A DNA stretch of 6,558 nt from a bacterium (GTDB lineage: Bacteria > Zixibacteria > MSB-5A5 > GN15 > FEB-12): NCBI GenBank assembly GCA_030619425.1, contig JAUXBJ010000114.1, forward strand, positions 1-6,558, read 5' to 3'. Shown here one piece after another: positions 1 through 5,195 of this stretch. A program made the translations under genes and the position numbers. The first letter of the stretch is position 1; the number at the start of each line of letters is the position of its first letter. The notes under the pieces were generated by a model. It saw only the letters and a program-made list of their open reading frames with translations, ran no database searches and was not told the DNA's origin.

Positions 1-395
1 GCCACATCTTCGCCGACGTACGGTATCATCTGCATCAGACCGCGTGCCCCCTTGGGCGATACCTGCCCCTTGCGAAAGGACGACTCGGTGATGATAATGG
101 CCAGCACAAACATCGGGTCGTAATGATAGCGCCGACTCTCGGTGTAGACGACATCAGATAATTGGCCGACCTCTTCATCGCTGAAACCGATCTGGAAATC
201 CTCAATCGCTTTGAAAATCTGTAATCGTTCCTCAAGCTCCGTGATCCGCTTTTGCTGAAAAGCGATCTGTCGCTCGAGATCAAACTTGTCTTTGATGAGG
301 AAGATCAAGAGACCGGACTGAATCAGATAGATGAACACCGCCAGAAAACTGATCCACTTGGACAGGTAAATTCCAACTTTCTCTACCTGAATCAT
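1..395 (-). CDS. Membrane-anchored lytic transglycosylase (SLT domain), 3' end cut off by window edge
   Basis: Soluble-lytic-transglycosylase family enzyme, expected to cleave the MurNAc-GlcNAc bond of peptidoglycan on the periplasmic side of the inner membrane. The ATG at 395 gives 131 complete codons before the left edge. Residues 11-34 form a hydrophobic membrane segment with no signal cleavage site, so it is probably a signal anchor. Residues 38-65 are charged and heptad-like (KDKFDLERQIAF, then KRITELEERLQIF), a likely short coiled coil. The SLT domain starts near residue 75: the family's catalytic Glu is E104 in ITESSF, and SPKGARGLMQMIP (113-125) is the conserved second motif. The start is supported by GAGGAC six bases upstream, lying inside the last codons of rimO; only three bases separate rimO's stop from this ATG, so it is probably co-translated with rimO. 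The rest of the domain and the C-terminus lie outside the window. Family is certain; the exact subfamily is not. Confidence 0.93.
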   Translation of the reverse strand, partial: MIQVEKVGIYLSKWISFLAVFIYLIQSGLLIFLIKDKFDLERQIAFQQKRITELEERLQIFKAIEDFQIGFSDEEVGQLSDVVYTESRRYHYDPMFVLAIIITESSFRKGQVSPKGARGLMQMIPYVGEDV

Positions 396-398
396 GTC

Positions 399-1721
399 TT
401 AGTCCTCAACTGGCATTGCGTGCAAATCATACCCATCGGCGGCCTCAACCCTGACCCTGAGGATATCGCCGACTGCGATTCCGGAGCCGCTGACATACAA
501 CTCCTGGTCTACTTCGGGACAGTCGCCACGCGTCCGCCCCACGGCCGGGCCGTCGGGTCCAACGGAGTCTATAATAACCTCCTGAACAGTCCCGATCAAA
601 GCACTATTTTTGTCAAAGGCGATCTCACGTTGGAGCGACATCAGTTGATCGAGGCGCTCGTTTTTCAGCTCGTCGGCGAGTTGACCATCCATTCCGGCGG
701 CCGGTGAGCCATCCTCGGGCGAGTAAACAAAGGCGGCTACTCTATCCAGTTTCCATCGATCCATAAACTCAAACAACTGGTCGAACTGCGTCTGGGTCTC
801 ACCGGGGAAACCGACGATAAACGTTGCCCGGATCACAGCCTCTGGTGAAGCGGCGCGGATGGACTCAATAAGGCGCTCGATACTATCGCGATCCGTCTGA
901 CGTCCCATGGCTGCCAGCAGGTTGCTGTTCACATGTTGCAGCGGCAGGTCGAAATATTCGAGGGTCTTGTTGGAGGCCGTCATATACTCGATCAACTCCG
1001 CGTTAACCTGAGCCGGGTGCAAGTACATCGGTCGTATCCAGTGAACACCATCTGTGCTGTCCAGTCTGCGCAGCAGCTCGATCAAATCGCCGTTGTCTTT
1101 CAGGTCACACCCGTACAACGTGGCGTCCTGCGAAACCAGAACCAGTTCTTTCTTGCCGGCCGAGGCCAGGAACTGGGCTTCCTCCAAAATGGCCGACATC
1201 GGTCGACTGCGGAAGTTTCCACGAATCTGCGGAATCACACAGTAAGTGCAGCCACGATTGCAACCATCCGAAATCTTCAGGTAGGCATACGGAAAAGAGT
1301 CGGTGACAGCGCGCCGGGGGCCGTGCAAGTAACTAAGCTCGCGCGACTCGGTCTTCACGGTGCCGGTCAGCTTAGCCGCAGTACCCACGGCCTCGGCAAT
1401 AGCATCAATCTCGCCCAGACCAAAGGCGCCGTCCACCTCCGGCATTCCCGACAGCAATTGGTCACCGTAATGCTGGGCCATGCAACCGGAAATATATAAG
1501 CGCTGCAGGCCGCCCTCCTTTTTCAGATTCGCCAATGATAGAATCTCTTCAATCGACTCTTCGCGGGCGGGCAGGATGAAACAACAGGTGTTCACGATAA
1601 TTGTCTCTGCCAAATGAGGATCGGTGACCAACTCGTGACCGTCGCTAAGCAGGCGGGCGGCGATATAATCGGCATCGACGTCGTTCTTGGGACAGCCGAG
1701 CTTGTGCAGGTAGATTTTCAT
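399..1721 (-). CDS. rimO: Ribosomal protein S12 methylthiotransferase RimO
   Basis: Radical-SAM methylthiotransferase. In studied members it adds a methylthio group to the beta-carbon of a conserved aspartate of ribosomal protein S12 (Asp88/89 in E. coli). At 440 aa it has the usual family length and all three domains. The N-terminal UPF0004 domain carries cluster-binding Cys10 (KLGCPKN), Cys46 (NTCCF) and Cys80 (SGCMAQ). The radical-SAM core has C154-xxx-C158-xx-C161 (DGCNRGCTYCVIP). The C-terminal TRAM domain covers about residues 375-440. NTCCFI followed by AREESIEEI, the YFDLPLQH strand and FIVGFPGET fit RimO better than the tRNA enzyme MiaB. The ATG at 1721 lies one base after the lolA stop (TGA-T-ATG) and lacks a good ribosome binding site, so translation may rely on reinitiation after lolA. 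Cys47 beside Cys46 replaces the Gly common at this point; this looks like harmless variation. Confidence 0.97.
   Translation of the reverse strand: MKIYLHKLGCPKNDVDADYIAARLLSDGHELVTDPHLAETIIVNTCCFILPAREESIEEILSLANLKKEGGLQRLYISGCMAQHYGDQLLSGMPEVDGAFGLGEIDAIAEAVGTAAKLTGTVKTESRELSYLHGPRRAVTDSFPYAYLKISDGCNRGCTYCVIPQIRGNFRSRPMSAILEEAQFLASAGKKELVLVSQDATLYGCDLKDNGDLIELLRRLDSTDGVHWIRPMYLHPAQVNAELIEYMTASNKTLEYFDLPLQHVNSNLLAAMGRQTDRDSIERLIESIRAASPEAVIRATFIVGFPGETQTQFDQLFEFMDRWKLDRVAAFVYSPEDGSPAAGMDGQLADELKNERLDQLMSLQREIAFDKNSALIGTVQEVIIDSVGPDGPAVGRTRGDCPEVDQELYVSGSGIAVGDILRVRVEAADGYDLHAMPVED
402..407 (-). promoter_or_regulatory. Ribosome binding site of the transglycosylase gene, inside rimO
   Basis: GAGGAC on the minus strand, six bases before the ATG at 395. 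It encodes the last two residues of RimO (Glu-Asp) and directly precedes the rimO TAA. Ribosomes finishing rimO would cover this site, which suggests coupled translation. It also fixes the start codon of the downstream gene. Confidence 0.75.
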
Positions 1722-1722
1722 A

Positions 1723-2340
1723 TCAGAAGAGCTTCACCGTCTCAGCAGAGTCCGGGAAGGCCGGCGTGAAATCATCATCGGCGCAAATCGTGTCGAGTTG
1801 TTGGTTGAGCAATTCGATGCGGTTGAACTCGTCGTTGATGTCGTAATACTCGAGACGTCGGATAACCGGCGGATCACCGCTTATGAGCACCATCATGGAA
1901 TCGGGAAGATCACCGGCGATTCCGGGGCGGAGGAGCAACCGGTAGCGGTTTCCCCTCGGCAGAGAAAACGTTTCATAGAACTCGTCCAGTCGTGTCACAA
2001 AAGTGATCTCGCGAGCGTGACCGGTCGTATCGCCGACTGTTTCGATCAGGACTTGATTGTTCTCATACGAGAAACTGTAGAGGAATCGGCCGTCGTAAAG
2101 ATAGCTGTCAGGACCGAGCGTGATATGGTAGCGCCCATCAGAGGCCAGACAAGCTGTGCCGCTCACAGAATCGACGAGATCAAAAATCTCAGACTCGATA
2201 ATGCTCATGAACTCCAGTCGGACGCAACCGGCCTCGGCAAGTCGGCTTTTGATTCGGTCAAAATCGTCATCAGCTTGAGCGATGACCGATAACGCCAGCG
2301 CCATGCAGGCTACAGAGGGCAATAGATATTTCGTAGTCAC
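1723..2340 (-). CDS. lolA: LolA-like outer-membrane lipoprotein carrier protein
   Basis: A 205-aa periplasmic protein of the LolA type. LolA takes lipoproteins released by the inner-membrane LolCDE complex and carries them to the outer membrane. Residues 1-23 look like a Sec signal peptide (Lys4, hydrophobic 5-20, probable cut after Ala-Gln-Ala), leaving a mature protein starting DDDFDRIKS. The mature part has LolA-like order: an N-terminal amphipathic helix, the strand pattern SGTACLASDGRYHITL, LYDGRFLYSF and ENNQVLIE (residues about 60-100), then YYDINDEFNRIELLN and a closing FTPAFPDSAETV that resembles the family's 'F.f..P.g..v' ending. Cys39 and Cys64 could pair after export; this is inference. 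The start codon is GTG, with no recognisable ribosome binding site in the 25-base gap to ftsK. The call rests on overall pattern and position, since LolA has few invariant residues; a related LolA-fold protein is the main alternative. Confidence 0.8.
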   Translation of the reverse strand: MTTKYLLPSVACMALALSVIAQADDDFDRIKSRLAEAGCVRLEFMSIIESEIFDLVDSVSGTACLASDGRYHITLGPDSYLYDGRFLYSFSYENNQVLIETVGDTTGHAREITFVTRLDEFYETFSLPRGNRYRLLLRPGIAGDLPDSMMVLISGDPPVIRRLEYYDINDEFNRIELLNQQLDTICADDDFTPAFPDSAETVKLF

Positions 2341-2365
2341 GGTAGTTATACGCTTTGCGGCTGAC

Positions 2366-4681
2366 TCAGTTCTGGCCTGTGCTCAAAGTCGAAGTCGCGC
2401 GCGGGTCGGCAAAGAGGGTATCAATATAAGCCTTGTCGACCAAGACATCGCGGGCCTTGCTGCCATCAAACGGTGAGACGATTCCGGCCTGTTCCAGCTT
2501 GTCGATCAGGCGGGCGGCACGCTGATAGCCGATACCGAGGCGTCGCTGCAACAGTGAAACCGAGCCCTGCTTGTGACGCACCACAACCTCGCAGGCCTCC
2601 TTGAACAAGGGATCACCAAAATCCACCTCGGCCTTGGTCGGTTCGCCCGACGCCTGCGACATGCTCTCCAGAGCGAACATTTCGAGACCCTGATCCTTGA
2701 TGAAGGTGACAATGGCATCCGTCTCCTCGCTCGACAGATAAGCGCCGTGGATACGGACCGGCTCCGGCCGACCGGTGTGCAGGAAAAGCATGTCACCCCG
2801 TCCCAGCAGTTTCTCGGCGCCGTTGGCATCGATGATGGTCCTCGAATCCACTTTAGATGAAACCTGGAAGGCAATGCGGGCCGGGAAGTTGGCCTTGATG
2901 AGTCCGGTGATCACATCCACCGAGGGTCGCTGTGTGGCGAGGATCAGGTGAATGCCGACAGCACGCGACATCTGGGCCAAACGGGTGATAAGAAGTTCGG
3001 TCTTGGACGAGGTCGCCGACATCATCATGTCGGCCAGTTCATCAACGAATATCACGATATACGGAAGCCGATTCTCGGGGTCTTTCTGTTTCCCGTTAAA
3101 CTCCTCGATATTGCGCACGGAGGCCTCGGCCAACCTGCGGTACCGCTTTTCCATCTCGACCACGGCGTCAGCCAACACTTTCTCGGCGCGTTTCGGTTTT
3201 GTCACCACCGGACGACCAAGATGGGGAACACCTGAATATATCGAAAGCTCCAACATCTTGGGATCGATCAGGATGAACCGCACCTGGTGAGGATGCAGCC
3301 GGTACAGGAACGACGTAATCAGGATGTTCATGCAGACCGACTTGCCCGACCCGGTAGCGCCGGCGATGAGCAGGTGCGGCATCTTGGTAAGATCAGCCAC
3401 GAACGGCTTGCCCGAAGTGGTCTTGCCCAGCGCCATCGGCAGCTTGTTGTCAGCGTTACTGAAGGCGTTGGCAGCCAGGATGTCGCGAAGGTAGACTATC
3501 TGGGGCGACCGGTTCGGAATCTCCACGCCGACGGCCGCCTTGCCCGGAATAGGCGCAATGATCCGAATGCGCTGCGCCTTGAGGGCCAAAGCCAGATCGT
3601 CGGATAGATTGATGATCTGATTCACCTTGATACCGGCCGCCGGCTTGAACTCATAGCGGGTAATGATTGGTCCCGGGAAACGATCGATATTACCGTCAAT
3701 CCTCACTCCGAATGTTTCAAGCGTTTCCTTGAGCATTCGAGCAGTGAAATCCAGCTCATCATTGTTGACCGTCGTTCCGGGCTGGGGATTCTCCTTTAGC
3801 AAGTCCAGGGACGGATAAGTGTACTCGACCGACTTCATCTGGAGCTTCTGGGTTTTCCTGACGACCGTCGCGCGACGCCGGCCCTCCTTGTTCGCCCTGA
3901 GAGTCTCGGCGGCATCGGCAGGTTCAGGTCCGACATCGGACGCTTGTTGATCGGGAGCCGTCTCGACCCGATCAAATCCCGGCTCGTCGACCTCCCCCAC
4001 GCTATCGGGCTCGCCGCCTTTGCGGCTCAGCAAAGCCGAAGCCCACTCAAAGCTTAAGGCTGTTGTGACCGGCCCACGGGATGCCTGGTACACCCGCCGC
4101 ACCAACGCACTGCCGGGTAATGACAAACGAACCGCAAGTAAAGGTGTAATTGAAGTGTAGAGCACGAGCAGAATGAGGACAACTCCTCCGAGGAAAACGT
4201 ACGATCCCAACGGGCCGACCAGCCTGACGCACAGCACGGTCAGTTTCAGGCCAAAGTAGCCACCAATGGTACTGTCTGGTAAAGTCAGACTGCGGACCGC
4301 CAAAAGATGGATGTTGTAGATCATGCTGCCCAGCAGCGATATGATAAACAGCAGGAAACTGTTGAGTTCGAGCCGACCGGCCAACCGTGAGGGGAACAGG
4401 CGAAGGGCAATGAAAATGAAACCAAGCGGAAGGAAGTAGGCCAACCAACCAACCAGCGTGGTTGTGACGTAGGCCAGGTAGGCTCCCATCATCCCGCCCT
4501 GGTTACGAAAAGCAAGCTCAAACGGGTTGAGATGTCGATCTATCTCGCCGGTTATGCGAAGATCGTCCACCCTGTCATGGGTCACCAGAGAAATCAGCAG
4601 CAACGCAGCCAGCAGAAGCAGCAACACGCCCAGCGCTGATTTCTTGCGGTCAATCGACTTTTTGCTCTTTCTGCGTGCCAT
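2366..4681 (-). CDS. ftsK: DNA translocase FtsK/SpoIIIE
   Basis: Septum-located DNA pump that clears and aligns the chromosome terminus during division. At 771 aa it is the compact form, close to SpoIIIE and far shorter than E. coli FtsK. The N-terminal membrane region has about four hydrophobic segments (roughly 17-34, 66-98, 108-127, 155-184), matching the FtsK 4TM domain. Residues about 205-300 form a short charged linker, first acidic and Pro-containing, then basic (around 265-280). The motor follows: an alpha domain with RYEFKPAAGIKVNQI near 342-356, Walker A GATGSGKS at 441-448, Walker B IVIFVDELAD at 542-551, and ATQRPSVDVITG at 582-593. The gamma winged helix occupies about 690-750, with RRLGIGYQRAARLID as the DNA-reading helix region. 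The ATG at 4681 has GAAGGA five bases upstream. It heads the ftsK-lolA-rimO-transglycosylase run, directly after the HU gene's terminator. No defect is seen in any catalytic motif. Confidence 0.98.
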   Translation of the reverse strand: MARRKSKKSIDRKKSALGVLLLLLAALLLISLVTHDRVDDLRITGEIDRHLNPFELAFRNQGGMMGAYLAYVTTTLVGWLAYFLPLGFIFIALRLFPSRLAGRLELNSFLLFIISLLGSMIYNIHLLAVRSLTLPDSTIGGYFGLKLTVLCVRLVGPLGSYVFLGGVVLILLVLYTSITPLLAVRLSLPGSALVRRVYQASRGPVTTALSFEWASALLSRKGGEPDSVGEVDEPGFDRVETAPDQQASDVGPEPADAAETLRANKEGRRRATVVRKTQKLQMKSVEYTYPSLDLLKENPQPGTTVNNDELDFTARMLKETLETFGVRIDGNIDRFPGPIITRYEFKPAAGIKVNQIINLSDDLALALKAQRIRIIAPIPGKAAVGVEIPNRSPQIVYLRDILAANAFSNADNKLPMALGKTTSGKPFVADLTKMPHLLIAGATGSGKSVCMNILITSFLYRLHPHQVRFILIDPKMLELSIYSGVPHLGRPVVTKPKRAEKVLADAVVEMEKRYRRLAEASVRNIEEFNGKQKDPENRLPYIVIFVDELADMMMSATSSKTELLITRLAQMSRAVGIHLILATQRPSVDVITGLIKANFPARIAFQVSSKVDSRTIIDANGAEKLLGRGDMLFLHTGRPEPVRIHGAYLSSEETDAIVTFIKDQGLEMFALESMSQASGEPTKAEVDFGDPLFKEACEVVVRHKQGSVSLLQRRLGIGYQRAARLIDKLEQAGIVSPFDGSKARDVLVDKAYIDTLFADPRATSTLSTGQN

Positions 4682-4694
4682 GGTCGTCCTTCAA

Positions 4695-4705
4695 GGTCGG
4701 TAAAG
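4695..4705 (-). repeat. Leader motif CTTTACCGACC, ftsK copy
   Basis: The minus strand reads CTTTACCGACC, 13 bases before the ftsK ATG and just before its ribosome binding site. The same 11 bases occur upstream of the HU gene at 5071-5081. Function unknown; it could be a shared regulatory element, a remnant of leader duplication, or coincidence. Confidence 0.6.
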
Positions 4706-4720
4706 TAGAAATCGTACGCA

Positions 4721-4726
4721 ATAATA
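4721..4726 (-). promoter_or_regulatory. Possible -10 box for ftsK inside the terminator T-run
   Basis: TATTAT on the minus strand matches the sigma-70 -10 consensus at five of six positions and lies about 40 bases before the ftsK ATG. No convincing -35 box is found 16-18 bases upstream, where the terminator stem lies. It is listed because no better promoter is visible in the short gap; T-runs of terminators often resemble -10 boxes by chance. Confidence 0.25.
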
Positions 4727-4755
4727 AAACGGCAGAGAACTTCATCTCTGCCGTT
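4721..4755 (-). terminator. Rho-independent terminator of the HU gene
   Basis: On the minus strand, starting 21 bases after the HU stop codon, AACGGCAGAGA and TCTCTGCCGTT form a perfect 11-bp stem (4745-4755 with 4728-4738) around a six-base TGAAGT loop. A T-rich run (TTTTATTAT) overlaps and follows the stem. This is a classic intrinsic terminator and separates the HU transcript from ftsK. Confidence 0.92.
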
Positions 4756-4776
4756 GTGCGAACCATGATTGAAGCT

Positions 4777-5052
4777 TTACTTCTTGACCGCCAGCTTCAG
4801 ATGCTTACCGGCCCTGAAAACCGGAACCTTGGTCGCCGGAATGTTGATCGAGGCGCCGGTTTGCGGGTTACGGCCGATGCGAGCCTTGCGCTTGGAGATC
4901 GTGAACGTCCCAAAGCCGGCGAAGCTGACCTTCTGGCCTTTTTTGAGCTGGGTCGTCACGCCGGCCATGAATGCTTGCAGCGCCTCGGAAGCCTGGCGCT
5001 TGCTGATTCCAGACTCACTCGCCATCAAGGCGATCATTTCATCTTTCGTCAT
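4777..5052 (-). CDS. hup: HU/IHF-family nucleoid DNA-binding protein
   Basis: A small basic histone-like protein that binds and bends DNA as a dimer and helps compact the nucleoid. At 91 aa it has the standard length and complete fold: helix-turn-helix dimer body (residues 3-38, TKDEMIALMASESGISKRQA onward), the family signature around GFGTFTISKRKARIGRNP (46-63), the beta arm with the intercalating Pro63 in RNPQTG, and the closing strand and helix IPATKVPVFRAGKHLK. It looks like an HU-type homodimer subunit rather than one of an IHF pair, but sequence alone does not settle this. The ATG at 5052 has a near-ideal ribosome binding site, its own upstream promoter-like sequence and its own terminator, so it is probably a highly expressed single-gene unit between lptD and ftsK. 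Confidence 0.97.
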   Translation of the reverse strand: MTKDEMIALMASESGISKRQASEALQAFMAGVTTQLKKGQKVSFAGFGTFTISKRKARIGRNPQTGASINIPATKVPVFRAGKHLKLAVKK

Positions 5053-5061
5053 CTCTCTACA

Positions 5062-5069
5062 CCCTCCTT
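5062..5069 (-). promoter_or_regulatory. Strong ribosome binding site of the HU gene
   Basis: AAGGAGGG on the minus strand, nine bases before the ATG at 5052. It is the best Shine-Dalgarno match in the window, fitting an abundant nucleoid protein, and confirms the start codon. Confidence 0.88.
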
Positions 5070-5070
5070 G

Positions 5071-5081
5071 GGTCGGTAAAG
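5071..5081 (-). repeat. Leader motif CTTTACCGACC, HU copy
   Basis: Exact copy of the 11-base motif found before ftsK at 4695-4705. Here it lies 18 bases before the HU ATG, one base upstream of the ribosome binding site, in the probable 5' untranslated leader. Confidence 0.6.
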
Positions 5082-5111
5082 GGTTTTACGGTTTACTTAT
5101 ATTACACCTAC

Positions 5112-5140
5112 AGAAAACCAGAAGAGACCGGCTCTGTCAA
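5112..5140 (-). promoter_or_regulatory. Probable sigma-70-type promoter of the HU gene
   Basis: On the minus strand a perfect TTGACA -35 box (5135-5140) is followed after 17 bases by TTTTCT (5112-5117). The latter is a weak -10 box but is preceded by TGG, which resembles an extended -10. Transcription would start near 5105, leaving a leader of roughly 50 bases. Better-looking -10 sequences (TAATAT at 5099-5104, TATAAG at 5096-5101) lie nearby, but they are more than 25 bases from the TTGACA and have no good -35 of their own. A second TTGACA lies 14 bases further upstream (5149-5154). Confidence 0.5.
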
Positions 5141-5152
5141 TATAAAAATGTC

Positions 5153-5180
5153 AAAAAAACCTGTTAAACCGGCGTTTTTG
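5153..5180 (-). terminator. Weak terminator-like hairpin after lptD
   Basis: On the minus strand, 15 bases past the lptD stop, the sequence reads CAAAAACGCC, a nine-base loop region GGTTTAACA, then GG and seven T. The A-run can pair with the T-run and CC with GG, leaving a two-base bulge. The stem is A/T-rich and imperfect, so termination may be partial. It abuts the HU promoter region. Confidence 0.4.
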
Positions 5181-5195
5181 GGACTTTCAAAAGCA

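Noticed and set aside
933..1499. A 188-codon open frame on the plus strand, opposite rimO
   Set aside because: It lies wholly within the strongly supported rimO gene, and its translation shows no domain, membrane pattern or convincing ribosome binding site. It is an antisense shadow of a GC-rich gene; the same holds for the other plus-strand frames opposite ftsK, lolA and lptD.
399..1721. Reading the radical-SAM enzyme as the tRNA methylthiotransferase MiaB
   Set aside because: The NTCCFILPAREESIEEI region, the HPAQ and YFDLPLQH segments and the TRAM end match RimO better, although both families share the Cys arrangement.
2300..2340. Possible lipoprotein box at Cys12 of the LolA-like protein (Ser-Val-Ala-Cys)
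   Set aside because: The Cys is too close to the N-terminus, the residue at -3 is Ser instead of Leu/Val/Ile, and a conventional Ala-Gln-Ala cleavage site follows at residue 23. LolA is expected to be a soluble carrier.
4047..4448. A 133-codon minus-strand frame inside ftsK
   Set aside because: It is a second frame of the ftsK membrane region, rich in His, Pro and Arg with no recognisable pattern, whereas the ftsK frame encodes the expected membrane segments there.
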